A stretch of DNA of 6,541 nt from Microcaldota archaeon (GTDB taxonomy: Archaea; Micrarchaeota; Micrarchaeia; Anstonellales; Bilamarchaeaceae): NCBI GenBank assembly GCA_021823425.1, contig JAKANX010000059.1:1-6541 (forward strand). Direction: 5' to 3'. Below are positions 1 through 4,825 of the stretch, piece by piece. A program made the translations under genes and the position numbers. Each line of letters starts with the position of its first letter. Positions within the stretch are counted from its first letter, which is position 1. The notes beneath the pieces were generated by a model. The model saw nothing but the letters and a program-made list of their open reading frames with translations. It made no database searches and was not told the DNA's origin.

Positions 1-567
1 GAGCTCCGCGTCCCACTTTGCGACCTCGCGCTCGGCGCGGTCCAGCTTGAGCACGTCCTGCTCGGACCGCTCGCGCTCCTGCGAAAGCCTGAGCTGCGAT
101 TCCGATTTCTTGGCCTCTATTATGCGCCTCTTCTCGGTCATGTCCTCCAAATAAAGGAGGTAGGAGACCTTGGTGACGAACTTGAGGTTGGAAATCGCGC
201 GCTCGAAATATTCGTTGTAGGCCATGTTCTGCTCCATGCTCTTTTCGGACGCGCTCTCGTACACGCGGATTGCGAGCGAGACCGAGGCCGCGTAGCCCGA
301 ATCGCCCTTCTTTATGATGGCGTCGTTGCTGGGCGGAATCTCGTACGGCATGTCCGGGAGCATGACCGTGCGGGTCTGCTGCTTTGCGAGCGGAACGAAG
401 ATGTACCCGTACTTGTAGAAGAGTATGACCGAGACGGAGCCGAGCGCGGCCAGGAACGTGAAGAGCACGTCCATGAAGCCTCCGAGGCGTATGAAGGTGC
501 CGGCCATGCCAATGAACGCGATTACCGCCGCGGCGGCCGCATATGTGATGGATTTGGTCATCGCCAT
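1..567 (-). CDS. Membrane protein of unknown family, tandem paralog B (3' end cut by window)
   Basis: The frame is open from the ATG at 567 to the window edge: 189 codons with no stop, so the C-terminus is missing. The start is supported by a GGTGA Shine-Dalgarno at 578-574, 6 bases before the ATG and inside the end of the upstream gene; only one base separates the two genes. Two hydrophobic segments (about residues 8-22 and 31-61) are followed by the motif YEIPPS (75-80), a predicted soluble region with YNEYFERAISN (117-127), and a charged, probably coiled-coil stretch (143-189) ending in DVLKLDR and EREVAKW. It is a close paralog of the gene at 569-1387: by hand count 52 of 73 residues are identical over residues 117-189. 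I do not recognise the family. A membrane protein with a helical cytoplasmic or external domain is all the sequence supports. The missing part should resemble residues 192-272 of the neighbour. Confidence 0.85.
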   Translation of the reverse strand, partial: MAMTKSITYAAAAAVIAFIGMAGTFIRLGGFMDVLFTFLAALGSVSVILFYKYGYIFVPLAKQQTRTVMLPDMPYEIPPSNDAIIKKGDSGYAASVSLAIRVYESASEKSMEQNMAYNEYFERAISNLKFVTKVSYLLYLEDMTEKRRIIEAKKSESQLRLSQERERSEQDVLKLDRAEREVAKWDAEL

Positions 568-568
568 G

Positions 569-1387
569 CTAGTTCACCGAAGCCTCCAGTTCCATGCCGG
601 TCGTGGGCACTATTTTCTCCCATTCAAACGCCCTGAGCATCTCGTCGGCCGTGAGCACGTCTATCTCCACGTTCATCGCGTTCGTCAGCACGGCCTTTAG
701 CTCGCTCGCCTGGCTCTTTGCCGCGGCGAGCGCGGCCTCCTTTGTTATCCCGGTGCCGGTGGTCATCGCGTACGCGACCGCGCCCATGGGCTTTATCCCC
801 TTGATGAGCTTGTTGAGCTCGCCCTCCCACTTGGCGACCTCGCGCTCGAAGCGGTCCAGCTTGAGCACGTCGGGCTCGGGCTTGTCCTTTTCCCTCGCAA
901 GGCGAAGCTGGGCCTCGGCCTTCCTCGTTTCAATCAGCTTGCGCTTCTCTCCCACGTCCTCCACGTAGAGGAGGTATGAGATTTTGGTGACGAATTTCAT
1001 GTTGGAAATCGCGCGCTCGAAATATTCGTTGTACGGGAGGTTCTGGTCCCCGCTCTTGTCCGTGGACGCGCTCTCGCGTATCTTTATGCTCATGAAGGAG
1101 GATGCGAAGAACATGCCGCTCTCGCCCTTGCGCAGTATCGCGTCCTGGCTCGGCGGAATCTCGTACCCGGTTTCGGTCTTGACTACTATTCCCGCCGCGC
1201 CCGTTATAATCGGAATCACGGCGTAGCCGAACTTGAAGACGAGGTATGCGAATATCGCGCCGAACAGGGTGAGGATGATGCCTATGGGGTTGCCCAGGCC
1301 GCCCGTTAGCACGCTTCCCATCATCGCGAGGGCCGAAAGGGCTACTGCGCCGTAGCCGAATAACGTTGACTGGTTGATTCCTGCCAT
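569..1387 (-). CDS. Membrane protein of unknown family, tandem paralog A
   Basis: A complete 272-residue protein, first gene of a minus-strand operon. Hydrophobic segments lie at about 10-29 and 34-66 and probably form two or three TM helices. Then come YEIPPS (75-80), the block YNEYFERAISN (119-129) with SYLLYVED (137-144), a charged helical region (145-191) and a C-terminal domain (192-272) containing AAAKSQASELKAVL and LTADEMLRAFEWE. The C-terminal pattern (QA-EL followed by LT-x-x-EM-x-x-AFEW) loosely recalls the N-terminal region of VirB4/TraC-type ATPases, but there is no Walker motif and I treat this only as a hint. The downstream gene is its paralog, one base away. The coding strand is shared and base composition is like the neighbours, which suggests local tandem duplication. 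Function unknown. Confidence 0.88.
   Translation of the reverse strand: MAGINQSTLFGYGAVALSALAMMGSVLTGGLGNPIGIILTLFGAIFAYLVFKFGYAVIPIITGAAGIVVKTETGYEIPPSQDAILRKGESGMFFASSFMSIKIRESASTDKSGDQNLPYNEYFERAISNMKFVTKISYLLYVEDVGEKRKLIETRKAEAQLRLAREKDKPEPDVLKLDRFEREVAKWEGELNKLIKGIKPMGAVAYAMTTGTGITKEAALAAAKSQASELKAVLTNAMNVEIDVLTADEMLRAFEWEKIVPTTGMELEASVN
574..578 (-). promoter_or_regulatory. Shine-Dalgarno GGTGA for the second tandem paralog
   Basis: Read on the minus strand, GGTGA ends 6 bases before the ATG at 567 and lies in the last codons of the upstream gene. This matches the archaeal 16S 3' end and supports translation of the second paralog from the same mRNA. Confidence 0.6.
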
Positions 1388-1430
1388 GTGAATACCGCTG
1401 GTTGTCCCTGCTGCTTAATCTCTGAATTGA

Positions 1431-1438
1431 TTTATAAA
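1431..1438 (-). promoter_or_regulatory. TATA box of the tandem membrane-protein operon
   Basis: TTTATAAA, read on the minus strand inside an AT-rich stretch (1421-1443), lies 43 bases upstream of the ATG at 1387. With the usual archaeal spacing of about 25 bases to the transcription start, the mRNA would begin near 1408 and have a leader of about 20 bases. Only a weak GGT precedes the ATG. Confidence 0.6.
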
Positions 1439-1476
1439 ATATACGCCTGCGTGCCCGCGGGAACCCATGCCAGACC

Positions 1477-1536
1477 ATTTTATGCCGGCCAATTCCGCTT
1501 CGGAATTCCGGAAAGCTGGAATTCCAAATGATTAAA
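1477..1536 (+). promoter_or_regulatory. Candidate promoter elements of the DHH phosphoesterase operon
   Basis: Two AT-rich candidates are visible. ATTTTATG at 1477-1484 would give a leader of about 50 bases. TGATTAAA at 1529-1536 lies 24 bases before the ATG at 1561 and would give a leaderless mRNA. No convincing Shine-Dalgarno precedes the ATG (AAGAAAGC only), which favours the second element. Neither is a strong consensus. Confidence 0.35.
1491..1525. repeat. Palindrome cluster (two GGAATTCC plus a 7-bp hairpin) in the divergent promoter region
   Basis: GGAATTCC occurs at 1502-1509 and again at 1518-1525, 16 bases apart. AATTCCG (1491-1497) is also the exact reverse complement of CGGAATT (1501-1507), giving a 7-bp stem with a 3-base loop. 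The cluster sits between the two candidate TATA elements of the DHH phosphoesterase gene, where a repressor or activator site would be expected. Operator function is inference. Confidence 0.4.
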
Positions 1537-1560
1537 GCCCCCTTTTGCGAATAAGAAAGC

Positions 1561-2877
1561 ATGGTCCCAGTTGTATTGAAGGGCGTGATTACGAGGGTTT
1601 ACGGCAGGGACGTGTTCTCCTGCATGCTGCACGACGGAATCCGGGCACACGAATTCTCCTCCCGGGAATTCTTCCAGGCAGGGGAGAGCGTGCGCGCGCA
1701 GTGCGAAAGCGAGGGCGGAAAGCTCGTCGCAGGGAAGGTGGAGAAGGTGCCGGACCTCTATCCCGAAGTTGAGGAAAGGCTCATGGGGGCCGCGAAACTC
1801 CAACCCGCTGGAAAATTCGACAAGACTGCGGAAATGCTTGCGCCCGCGCTTGAAAGGATTGCGAGGAAGATTTACGCGGCGCAGGGGCTCGGCAGGCACA
1901 CCGTGGTGAAGTTCCACGGGGACGCGGACGGGATTTCCTCGGCCCTTATTTTCAGGAAGTTCCTGCGCGCGAACTACGCGCAGCAGAACGGGGCAATTTA
2001 TTCCGCAAGCGAGGCGATGCGCGACGTGGAGAGGATGGGCCAGCAGTTCAGGCCCCTCTTGGTATTGCTGGATTTCGGGAGCGGCGAGGACAGCGCGCAG
2101 GGGCTGCGCATCGCCCGCTCCGCAGGAATAGAGATTATAAGCCTGGACCACCACCCCCCCCACCAGTCTTCGGTTCCGAGTTTCGCCTTGCGAGCGAACC
2201 CGTGGGACGTCGTTCCGGAAGGCGGGGACGGCTCGCGCTATCCCGCGGGATTCGTGTGCTCGCTCCTTGCGCCCATGTTCGGCGCCGAAGCTGGCGGCTT
2301 GGAGAAACTTGCGTGCGCGGGCGACCGGAGCGAAATAATGCCCCTATCCGAAGAGGACAGGAAAAGGGCGCTCGTGCTGGACTTCGTCGCCACGTATTCC
2401 GGGTTCGGGCAGGGGATAGATTTCTATTCCGAGGTGCTCTCCAAGCCGGAATTATTCGGCACCATTCTTTTGCAGGCCGAAAGCAGGCTCGAGGAGGCGG
2501 ACGCGCAGCTCAGGGCGGCGCTCAAGTTCAAAAAGACCCCTAAGGCGGACATTTACTGGTTCAACCTGGACAACATCTCGGAGAAAAGGGAGTTCCCGAA
2601 CAGGGGCAAGATTTCCGGCAGGGTGTTTGAAATAGTCGGGGGCAACCGTCCGATAGTCGCGATAGGGGTTTCCAAAAGGACGATAATATTCCGGATGAAC
2701 GACCTAGCTGTCGCGAACGGGCTGCGCGCAGATTCCATAATAGGGGCGATGAAGTCCAGCTTCTCCGATTTCGTGGAGAACGGAGGGGGGCATGCGCGCG
2801 CGGCCGCGCTCAGGATAACGGAGGGCTTTGAGGCCGCGGCAGTGGAAGAAATTATTAAGATGATTGAAAGGAATTAA
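1561..2877 (+). CDS. DHH/DHHA1 family phosphoesterase, RecJ-like single-strand nuclease
   Basis: A 438-residue protein with the full DHH signature: motif I H119-G-D121-A-D123-G, motif II D171 (LLDFGSGED), motif III D196-H197-H198, and motif IV D255 (CAGDRSE). A C-terminal DHHA1 domain carries GGGHARAAA (408-416). The aspartates and histidines that bind the two metal ions are all present, so activity is expected. Residues 1-63 form a small beta-rich N-terminal domain that looks like an OB/S1-type nucleic-acid-binding module. Architecture and length fit archaeal RecJ homologs, including the GINS-associated nuclease GAN, which act as exonucleases on single-stranded DNA or RNA in replication and repair. 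Which subfamily this is cannot be settled by eye, since oligonucleotide (nanoRNase-like) and cyclic-dinucleotide phosphodiesterases share the fold. It is cytoplasmic, without TM segments. The PH-domain gene follows 3 bases after its stop, so both are probably on one mRNA. Confidence 0.93.
   Translation: MVPVVLKGVITRVYGRDVFSCMLHDGIRAHEFSSREFFQAGESVRAQCESEGGKLVAGKVEKVPDLYPEVEERLMGAAKLQPAGKFDKTAEMLAPALERIARKIYAAQGLGRHTVVKFHGDADGISSALIFRKFLRANYAQQNGAIYSASEAMRDVERMGQQFRPLLVLLDFGSGEDSAQGLRIARSAGIEIISLDHHPPHQSSVPSFALRANPWDVVPEGGDGSRYPAGFVCSLLAPMFGAEAGGLEKLACAGDRSEIMPLSEEDRKRALVLDFVATYSGFGQGIDFYSEVLSKPELFGTILLQAESRLEEADAQLRAALKFKKTPKADIYWFNLDNISEKREFPNRGKISGRVFEIVGGNRPIVAIGVSKRTIIFRMNDLAVANGLRADSIIGAMKSSFSDFVENGGGHARAAALRITEGFEAAAVEEIIKMIERN
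2868..2872 (+). promoter_or_regulatory. Shine-Dalgarno AAGGA for the first PH-domain gene
   Basis: AAGGA lies inside the last codons of the DHH gene and 8 bases before the ATG at 2881. It supports that start and translational coupling within one transcript. Confidence 0.55.
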
Positions 2878-2880
2878 GCC

Positions 2881-3399
2881 ATGCACAGGGGAGAGTCTGG
2901 GGAGAAGAGGCACGTGGGCAAGTTCGCCAGGGTAATCTGGGCCTGGCGCGGGACTTTGACGATAATATTCATTTCCGCGCTGCTCTACCTGCTCTTCTCG
3001 TCCACCAAGGCGAGCATAATGTGGATAACGCAGGACCAGCTCCCTTATTACATATTCGGAGCCGCGCTGCTCGCGCTCGCAATCCACACGACATACATAG
3101 AGATTGAATACGCGAACTTTTTCTACATCCTCGGCGACGAGGAGCTAATCGTGCGCCACGGCGTATTCAGCACCGAGCGCGTCCTGATTCCCTACGCGAA
3201 GATACAGAACGTGAACGTGTCAAGGAACGTGCTGAACCGCATACTCGGAACTGCGACGCTCAAGATTGAGACCGCGGGCGGGAACCCGGGCGAGGCCGAG
3301 GCGACCATTCCCTCTGTGCCCAATTTCGAAAAGGTGGTTGACGAGATAAGCGAACGGATGGAGAACGCAAAGGAAAGGCTGGGAAGGAAGCAGTTTTAG
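2881..3399 (+). CDS. Membrane-anchored bacterial-PH-domain protein (YdbS/DUF304-like), short paralog
   Basis: The 172-residue protein has a short basic N-terminus, two predicted TM helices (about 24-40 and 55-72) and a bacterial PH domain (bPH2, formerly DUF304) at about 78-160. The PH domain shows the family pattern: a strand with Y-I-L, DEELIVRHGVF (86-96), IPYAKIQNVNVSR (103-115) and KIETAGGNPGEAE (128-140). Proteins of this family are small membrane proteins of mostly unknown role; the PH-like fold probably faces the cytoplasm. It is the second gene after the DHH nuclease, with a 3-base gap, and a tRNA follows 46 bases downstream. The protein at 3760-4602 is a close paralog: 34 of 55 residues are identical from R92 onward by hand count. 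No link to nucleic-acid metabolism is evident besides the operon. Confidence 0.87.
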   Translation: MHRGESGEKRHVGKFARVIWAWRGTLTIIFISALLYLLFSSTKASIMWITQDQLPYYIFGAALLALAIHTTYIEIEYANFFYILGDEELIVRHGVFSTERVLIPYAKIQNVNVSRNVLNRILGTATLKIETAGGNPGEAEATIPSVPNFEKVVDEISERMENAKERLGRKQF

Positions 3400-3404
3400 C
3401 AAGC

Positions 3405-3412
3405 AATTAAAA
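3405..3412 (+). promoter_or_regulatory. Possible TATA box of the tRNA-Trp gene
   Basis: AATTAAAA lies 33-40 bases upstream of the tRNA 5' end and would place the transcription start around 3436, leaving a 5' leader of about 10 bases for RNase P to remove. Co-transcription with the PH gene is also possible because no T-rich terminator separates them. Confidence 0.35.
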
Positions 3413-3445
3413 CGTTTGGGCAGCCAAATACAAATCCCGTGCCCA

Positions 3446-3539
3446 GGGGTTATGGCGTAACCAGGCAGCGCGGCTGGCTCCAGGTCCCCGAAAGGGAGTA
3501 AGCAACCAGCATGTTAGAGTTCAAATCTCTATAACCCCA
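3446..3539 (+). tRNA. tRNA-Trp (anticodon CCA) with a 21-base intron
   Basis: All four arms can be drawn. The acceptor stem GGGGTTA (3446-3452) pairs fully with TAACCCC (3532-3538), and A73 at 3539 is the usual archaeal Trp discriminator. The D stem is GCGT/GCGC (3455-3458 with 3468-3471) and its loop contains G18-G19. The anticodon stem GCTGG (3473-3477) pairs with CCAGC (3506-3510). The T stem TAGAG/CTCTA (3515-3519 with 3527-3531) closes the standard loop TTCAAAT. The anticodon loop reads C-T-CCA-G-(intron)-A, with T33 in place and CCA at 3480-3482. The variable loop is 4 bases (ATGT). The 3' CCA is not encoded (CAAG follows). A15-T48 can form the Levitt pair. An intron after position 37 is the commonest archaeal site, and tRNA-Trp is often interrupted in archaea. 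Confidence 0.93.
3484..3504 (+). other. tRNA-Trp intron (21 bases, canonical position 37/38)
   Basis: Removing 3484-3504 leaves a proper 7-base anticodon loop. The splice motif is not a clean bulge-helix-bulge. CTCC (3478-3481) can pair with GGAG (3495-3498), leaving the 3-base bulge AGG cut after G3483, but then the 3' side has 7 unpaired bases. Alternatively TCCC (3485-3488) pairs with GGGA (3494-3497) around a CGAAA loop, with CT/AG pairing next to a CAA bulge cut after A3504. Boundaries could shift by one base. The intron is too short to hold a C/D guide RNA. Confidence 0.75.
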
Positions 3540-3544
3540 CAAGA

Positions 3545-3652
3545 GGAAACAGGGGGAGATGGGCAAATACATTAATTCTGCATCTCCCCCCATTTCCGAT
3601 TCGCCTGGGTATTCGGCGAATGACCCGTCTTCGACGTGTCTAAGACCCGGTC
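3545..3652 (+). ncRNA. Candidate structured RNA: three adjacent hairpins downstream of tRNA-Trp
   Basis: Three inverted repeats fill this stretch almost without spacers. Hairpin 1 (3545-3597): GGAAA pairs with TTTCC, then after a 2x2 internal loop GGGGGAGATG (3552-3561) pairs perfectly with CATCTCCCCC (3581-3590) around a 19-base AT-rich loop. Hairpin 2 (3599-3621): ATTCGCC pairs with GGCGAAT around a 9-base loop whose GGGT (3607-3610) could form a pseudoknot with ACCC (3623-3626). Hairpin 3 (3622-3652): GACC/GGTC and GTCTT/AAGAC form one stem with a small internal loop. No tRNA, 5S rRNA, SRP RNA, RNase P RNA, C/D or H/ACA hallmark was found. The strand is assumed from the tRNA; a perfect inverted repeat folds on both strands. 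It could also be a 3' processing or termination structure. Confidence 0.4.
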
Positions 3653-3726
3653 CTTCCATCTTTCCACCCCCATCTGGATTCTAGCTCGCTACGCCCGCTT
3701 GCGCGTGCCGCCCAAATCAGGCGTGC
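3653..3726. other. Non-coding stretch without recognised function
   Basis: A pyrimidine-rich tract (3651-3673, with CCATCTTTCC and ACCCCCATC) is followed by a GC-rich segment with a short TAGC-TC-GCTA inverted repeat (3682-3691) and two copies of GCGTGC (3703-3708 and 3721-3726) just upstream of the TATA box. The C-rich CCCATC (3668-3673) could pair with GATGGG (3558-3563) of hairpin 1. I see no reading frame with coding character here. Confidence 0.4.
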
Positions 3727-3729
3727 ATA

Positions 3730-3737
3730 TTTATAAA
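3730..3737 (+). promoter_or_regulatory. TATA box of the second PH-domain gene / rpoK unit
   Basis: TTTATAAA is a perfect archaeal TATA element ending 22 bases before the ATG at 3760. With a normal spacing of about 25 bases the transcript would start at or within a few bases of the ATG, so the mRNA is probably leaderless. A GGTG at 3745-3748 is 11 bases from the ATG and would be outside such an mRNA. Confidence 0.65.
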
Positions 3738-3759
3738 GAAAAACGGTGCAATCAATTCC

Positions 3760-4602
3760 ATGGTAAAGCCGATTGACGAGATGAAAATCAGGCACCTGGA
3801 CCCCAAGATTAGGGGGATTTGGGCGCTGAACGCGGTCGTTTTCGCGGCGTTCATCTGGCTATTTGTCACCTGGATTTCCCCGTACGCGTTCCCCAACGAC
3901 ATAGTCGGCGTTCCGCCCGGGGTCTACCCGTTCATGTTCTTCATGCTGGTGGGAATATTCCTCATCCCTTATTTGGTGTGGATAGAGCTGCGCTACCGCA
4001 ATTACACATATTACATCGCGGACACTGAAATGATAATAAGGAGGGGCGTGCTGCACATAGACCGCACGGCAATCCCGTTCGAGAAGGTGCAGAACGTCAA
4101 TGTCTCGCGTTCCCTTCTGGAAAGGCTAATCGGCCTTGCGACAATCAAGATTGAGACTGCGGGAACGAACCCCGGGGAAGCCGAGGGGCTCATTCCGGGC
4201 GTGGGGAAATACCAGGACATAGTGGACGAGATTTTGGAGCACGTGGAGCACACCCGCGCCGCGGTCGCGAAGGTGCGCGAGGAGCCGCGGGCGCCCGCCG
4301 AGGATTTCGCGGGGCAGATTGCGGCGCTGCGCGAGGAAATCGCGAGGCTCCGCGAGGAAAAACGCCTTCTGGAGGAGAAGGGAAACGCCCCGCAAGAGCA
4401 TGCACAAGAGCCTATCCCGGAACCCCCGAAGCTCGAGGCTCCGCCGCTTCCGCCCGAGGAGCCCATGGAGCCGGTTGCGCCCGCAGAGCCCGTAAAACCC
4501 GTGGAGCAGCCCGGGCCGCGCTTGGAGTTCGAGGGCGATAGGTATAAAAAGCCTGCCAAGAAAAAGACTATTCCCCGGAAGAAACCGAAAAAGGGGAAAT
4601 AG
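3760..4602 (+). CDS. Membrane-anchored bacterial-PH-domain protein with coiled-coil and Pro/Lys-rich tail, long paralog
   Basis: A 280-residue protein with TM helices at about 19-40 and 54-76, then a bPH2 domain at about 80-165 with TEMIIRRGVL (89-98), IPFEKVQNVNVSR (105-117) and KIETAGTNPGEAE (130-142), the same blocks as in the paralog at 2881-3399. It differs by an added C-terminal tail. This has a charged heptad-like helix (about 184-207, alternating AALREEIARLREEKRLLEE), a Pro/Glu-rich linker (208-254) and a strongly basic end (261-280, 11 Lys or Arg residues). The tail would lie in the cytoplasm if the PH domain does, and could mediate oligomerisation and binding to an acidic partner such as nucleic acid or membrane lipid; this is inference. 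It has its own TATA box, is probably leaderless, and is followed 21 bases later by rpoK. Confidence 0.88.
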   Translation: MVKPIDEMKIRHLDPKIRGIWALNAVVFAAFIWLFVTWISPYAFPNDIVGVPPGVYPFMFFMLVGIFLIPYLVWIELRYRNYTYYIADTEMIIRRGVLHIDRTAIPFEKVQNVNVSRSLLERLIGLATIKIETAGTNPGEAEGLIPGVGKYQDIVDEILEHVEHTRAAVAKVREEPRAPAEDFAGQIAALREEIARLREEKRLLEEKGNAPQEHAQEPIPEPPKLEAPPLPPEEPMEPVAPAEPVKPVEQPGPRLEFEGDRYKKPAKKKTIPRKKPKKGK

Positions 4603-4610
4603 CTATTCCT

Positions 4611-4615
4611 AGGTG
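4611..4615 (+). promoter_or_regulatory. Shine-Dalgarno AGGTG that decides the rpoK start
   Basis: AGGTG lies 8 bases before the ATG at 4624 but only 2 bases before the in-frame TTG at 4618. The spacing therefore selects the ATG as start, which also matches the usual RpoK N-terminus. Confidence 0.6.
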
Positions 4616-4623
4616 CGTTGTTT

Positions 4624-4803
4624 ATGGAACTTACCAAATACGAGAGGGCACGGATTATCGGCGCAAGGGCGCTCCAGCTTTATTTCGGCGCTCCGCCCCT
4701 TGTGAAGGCTGCGGACAAGGCTGGCCTGGACTACATAAGGCTCGCGGAGAAGGAGCTTGAGGACGGAGTGATTCCCCTCGTGGTCGTGAACCAGGGGGAA
4801 TAA
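4624..4803 (+). CDS. rpoK: DNA-directed RNA polymerase subunit K (archaeal Rpo6/RPB6 homolog)
   Basis: The 59-residue protein carries the RPB6/omega-family core: LTKYERARIIGARALQLYFG (3-22), then GAP, and a C-terminal ELEDGVIPLVVV (44-55), which matches the archaeal pattern of E-x-E-x-G-x-I-P followed by a short beta strand. RpoK helps assemble and hold the largest subunit in the RNA polymerase core. Length is normal for archaeal RpoK. The linker AADKAGLDYI (29-38) is where other archaeal RpoK proteins have a variable loop before the conserved I-x-x-A-E segment. The gene lies 21 bases behind the PH-domain gene and is probably co-transcribed with it. The usual ribosomal-protein/rpoN neighbours are not seen here. 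Confidence 0.95.
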   Translation: MELTKYERARIIGARALQLYFGAPPLVKAADKAGLDYIRLAEKELEDGVIPLVVVNQGE

Positions 4804-4825
4804 ATTTCTTTTTTACTTAATTTTC
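4804..4825 (+). terminator. T-rich terminator after rpoK
   Basis: Directly after the rpoK stop, the plus strand runs through T-tracts (TTTCTTTTTT at 4805-4814, then TTAATTTTC), typical of archaeal intrinsic termination by U-runs. It overlaps the end of the convergent surface-protein gene, whose stop codon begins at 4819 on the minus strand, so only 13 bases separate the two genes. Confidence 0.65.

Larger units (their letters stand above)
1..1033 (-). repeat. Diverged direct repeat from tandem gene duplication (1-219 and 815-1033)
   Basis: Bases 1-219 align without gaps to 815-1033 (offset 814), both coding for the most conserved part of the two paralogs. Near-identical nucleotide runs are visible, for example gcgacctcgcgctcg at both places and cggtccagcttgagcacgtc at 39-58 and 853-872. 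The repeat is the trace of a gene duplication, not a mobile element: there are no terminal repeats or target duplications. Confidence 0.8.

Noticed and set aside
569..1387. VirB4/TraC-type conjugation ATPase
   Set aside because: Only a vague C-terminal resemblance; no Walker A or B motif and too short, so kept as unknown membrane protein.
930..1562. Minus-strand open frame of 210 codons overlapping the start of the membrane-protein gene
   Set aside because: It is the same strand in another frame. Its Arg-rich, TM-less translation contrasts with the conserved paralogous frame at 569-1387.
1480..2163. Minus-strand open frame of 227 codons opposite the DHH gene
   Set aside because: It lies antisense to the catalytic core of a clear DHH phosphoesterase and spans its promoter. 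Its composition (rich in Arg, His, Leu, Pro) is typical of the complement of GC-rich coding DNA.
3446..3539. Intronless class II tRNA (Leu/Ser) with a long variable arm
   Set aside because: No anticodon stem can be closed without bringing GCTGG and CCAGC together, which needs the intron. The resulting loop has T33 and a CCA anticodon, and the variable loop is then a normal 4 bases.
3545..3597. Hairpin 1 as a MITE or insertion-sequence end
   Set aside because: The inverted repeat is only 53 bases long, has no flanking target duplication and no second copy in the window.
3450..3659. Minus-strand open frame of 69 codons over the tRNA and hairpins
   Set aside because: Half of it is antisense to a complete tRNA-Trp, and the rest to perfect inverted repeats; no coding character or promoter.
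4618..4623. TTG start at 4618 for rpoK
   Set aside because: Only 2 bases from the Shine-Dalgarno; the ATG at 4624 has an 8-base spacing and gives the standard RpoK N-terminus.
4011..4637. Minus-strand open frame of 208 codons opposite the long PH gene
   Set aside because: Ser/Gly-rich low-complexity product of reading the Pro/Glu tail backwards, and it also overlaps the rpoK start.
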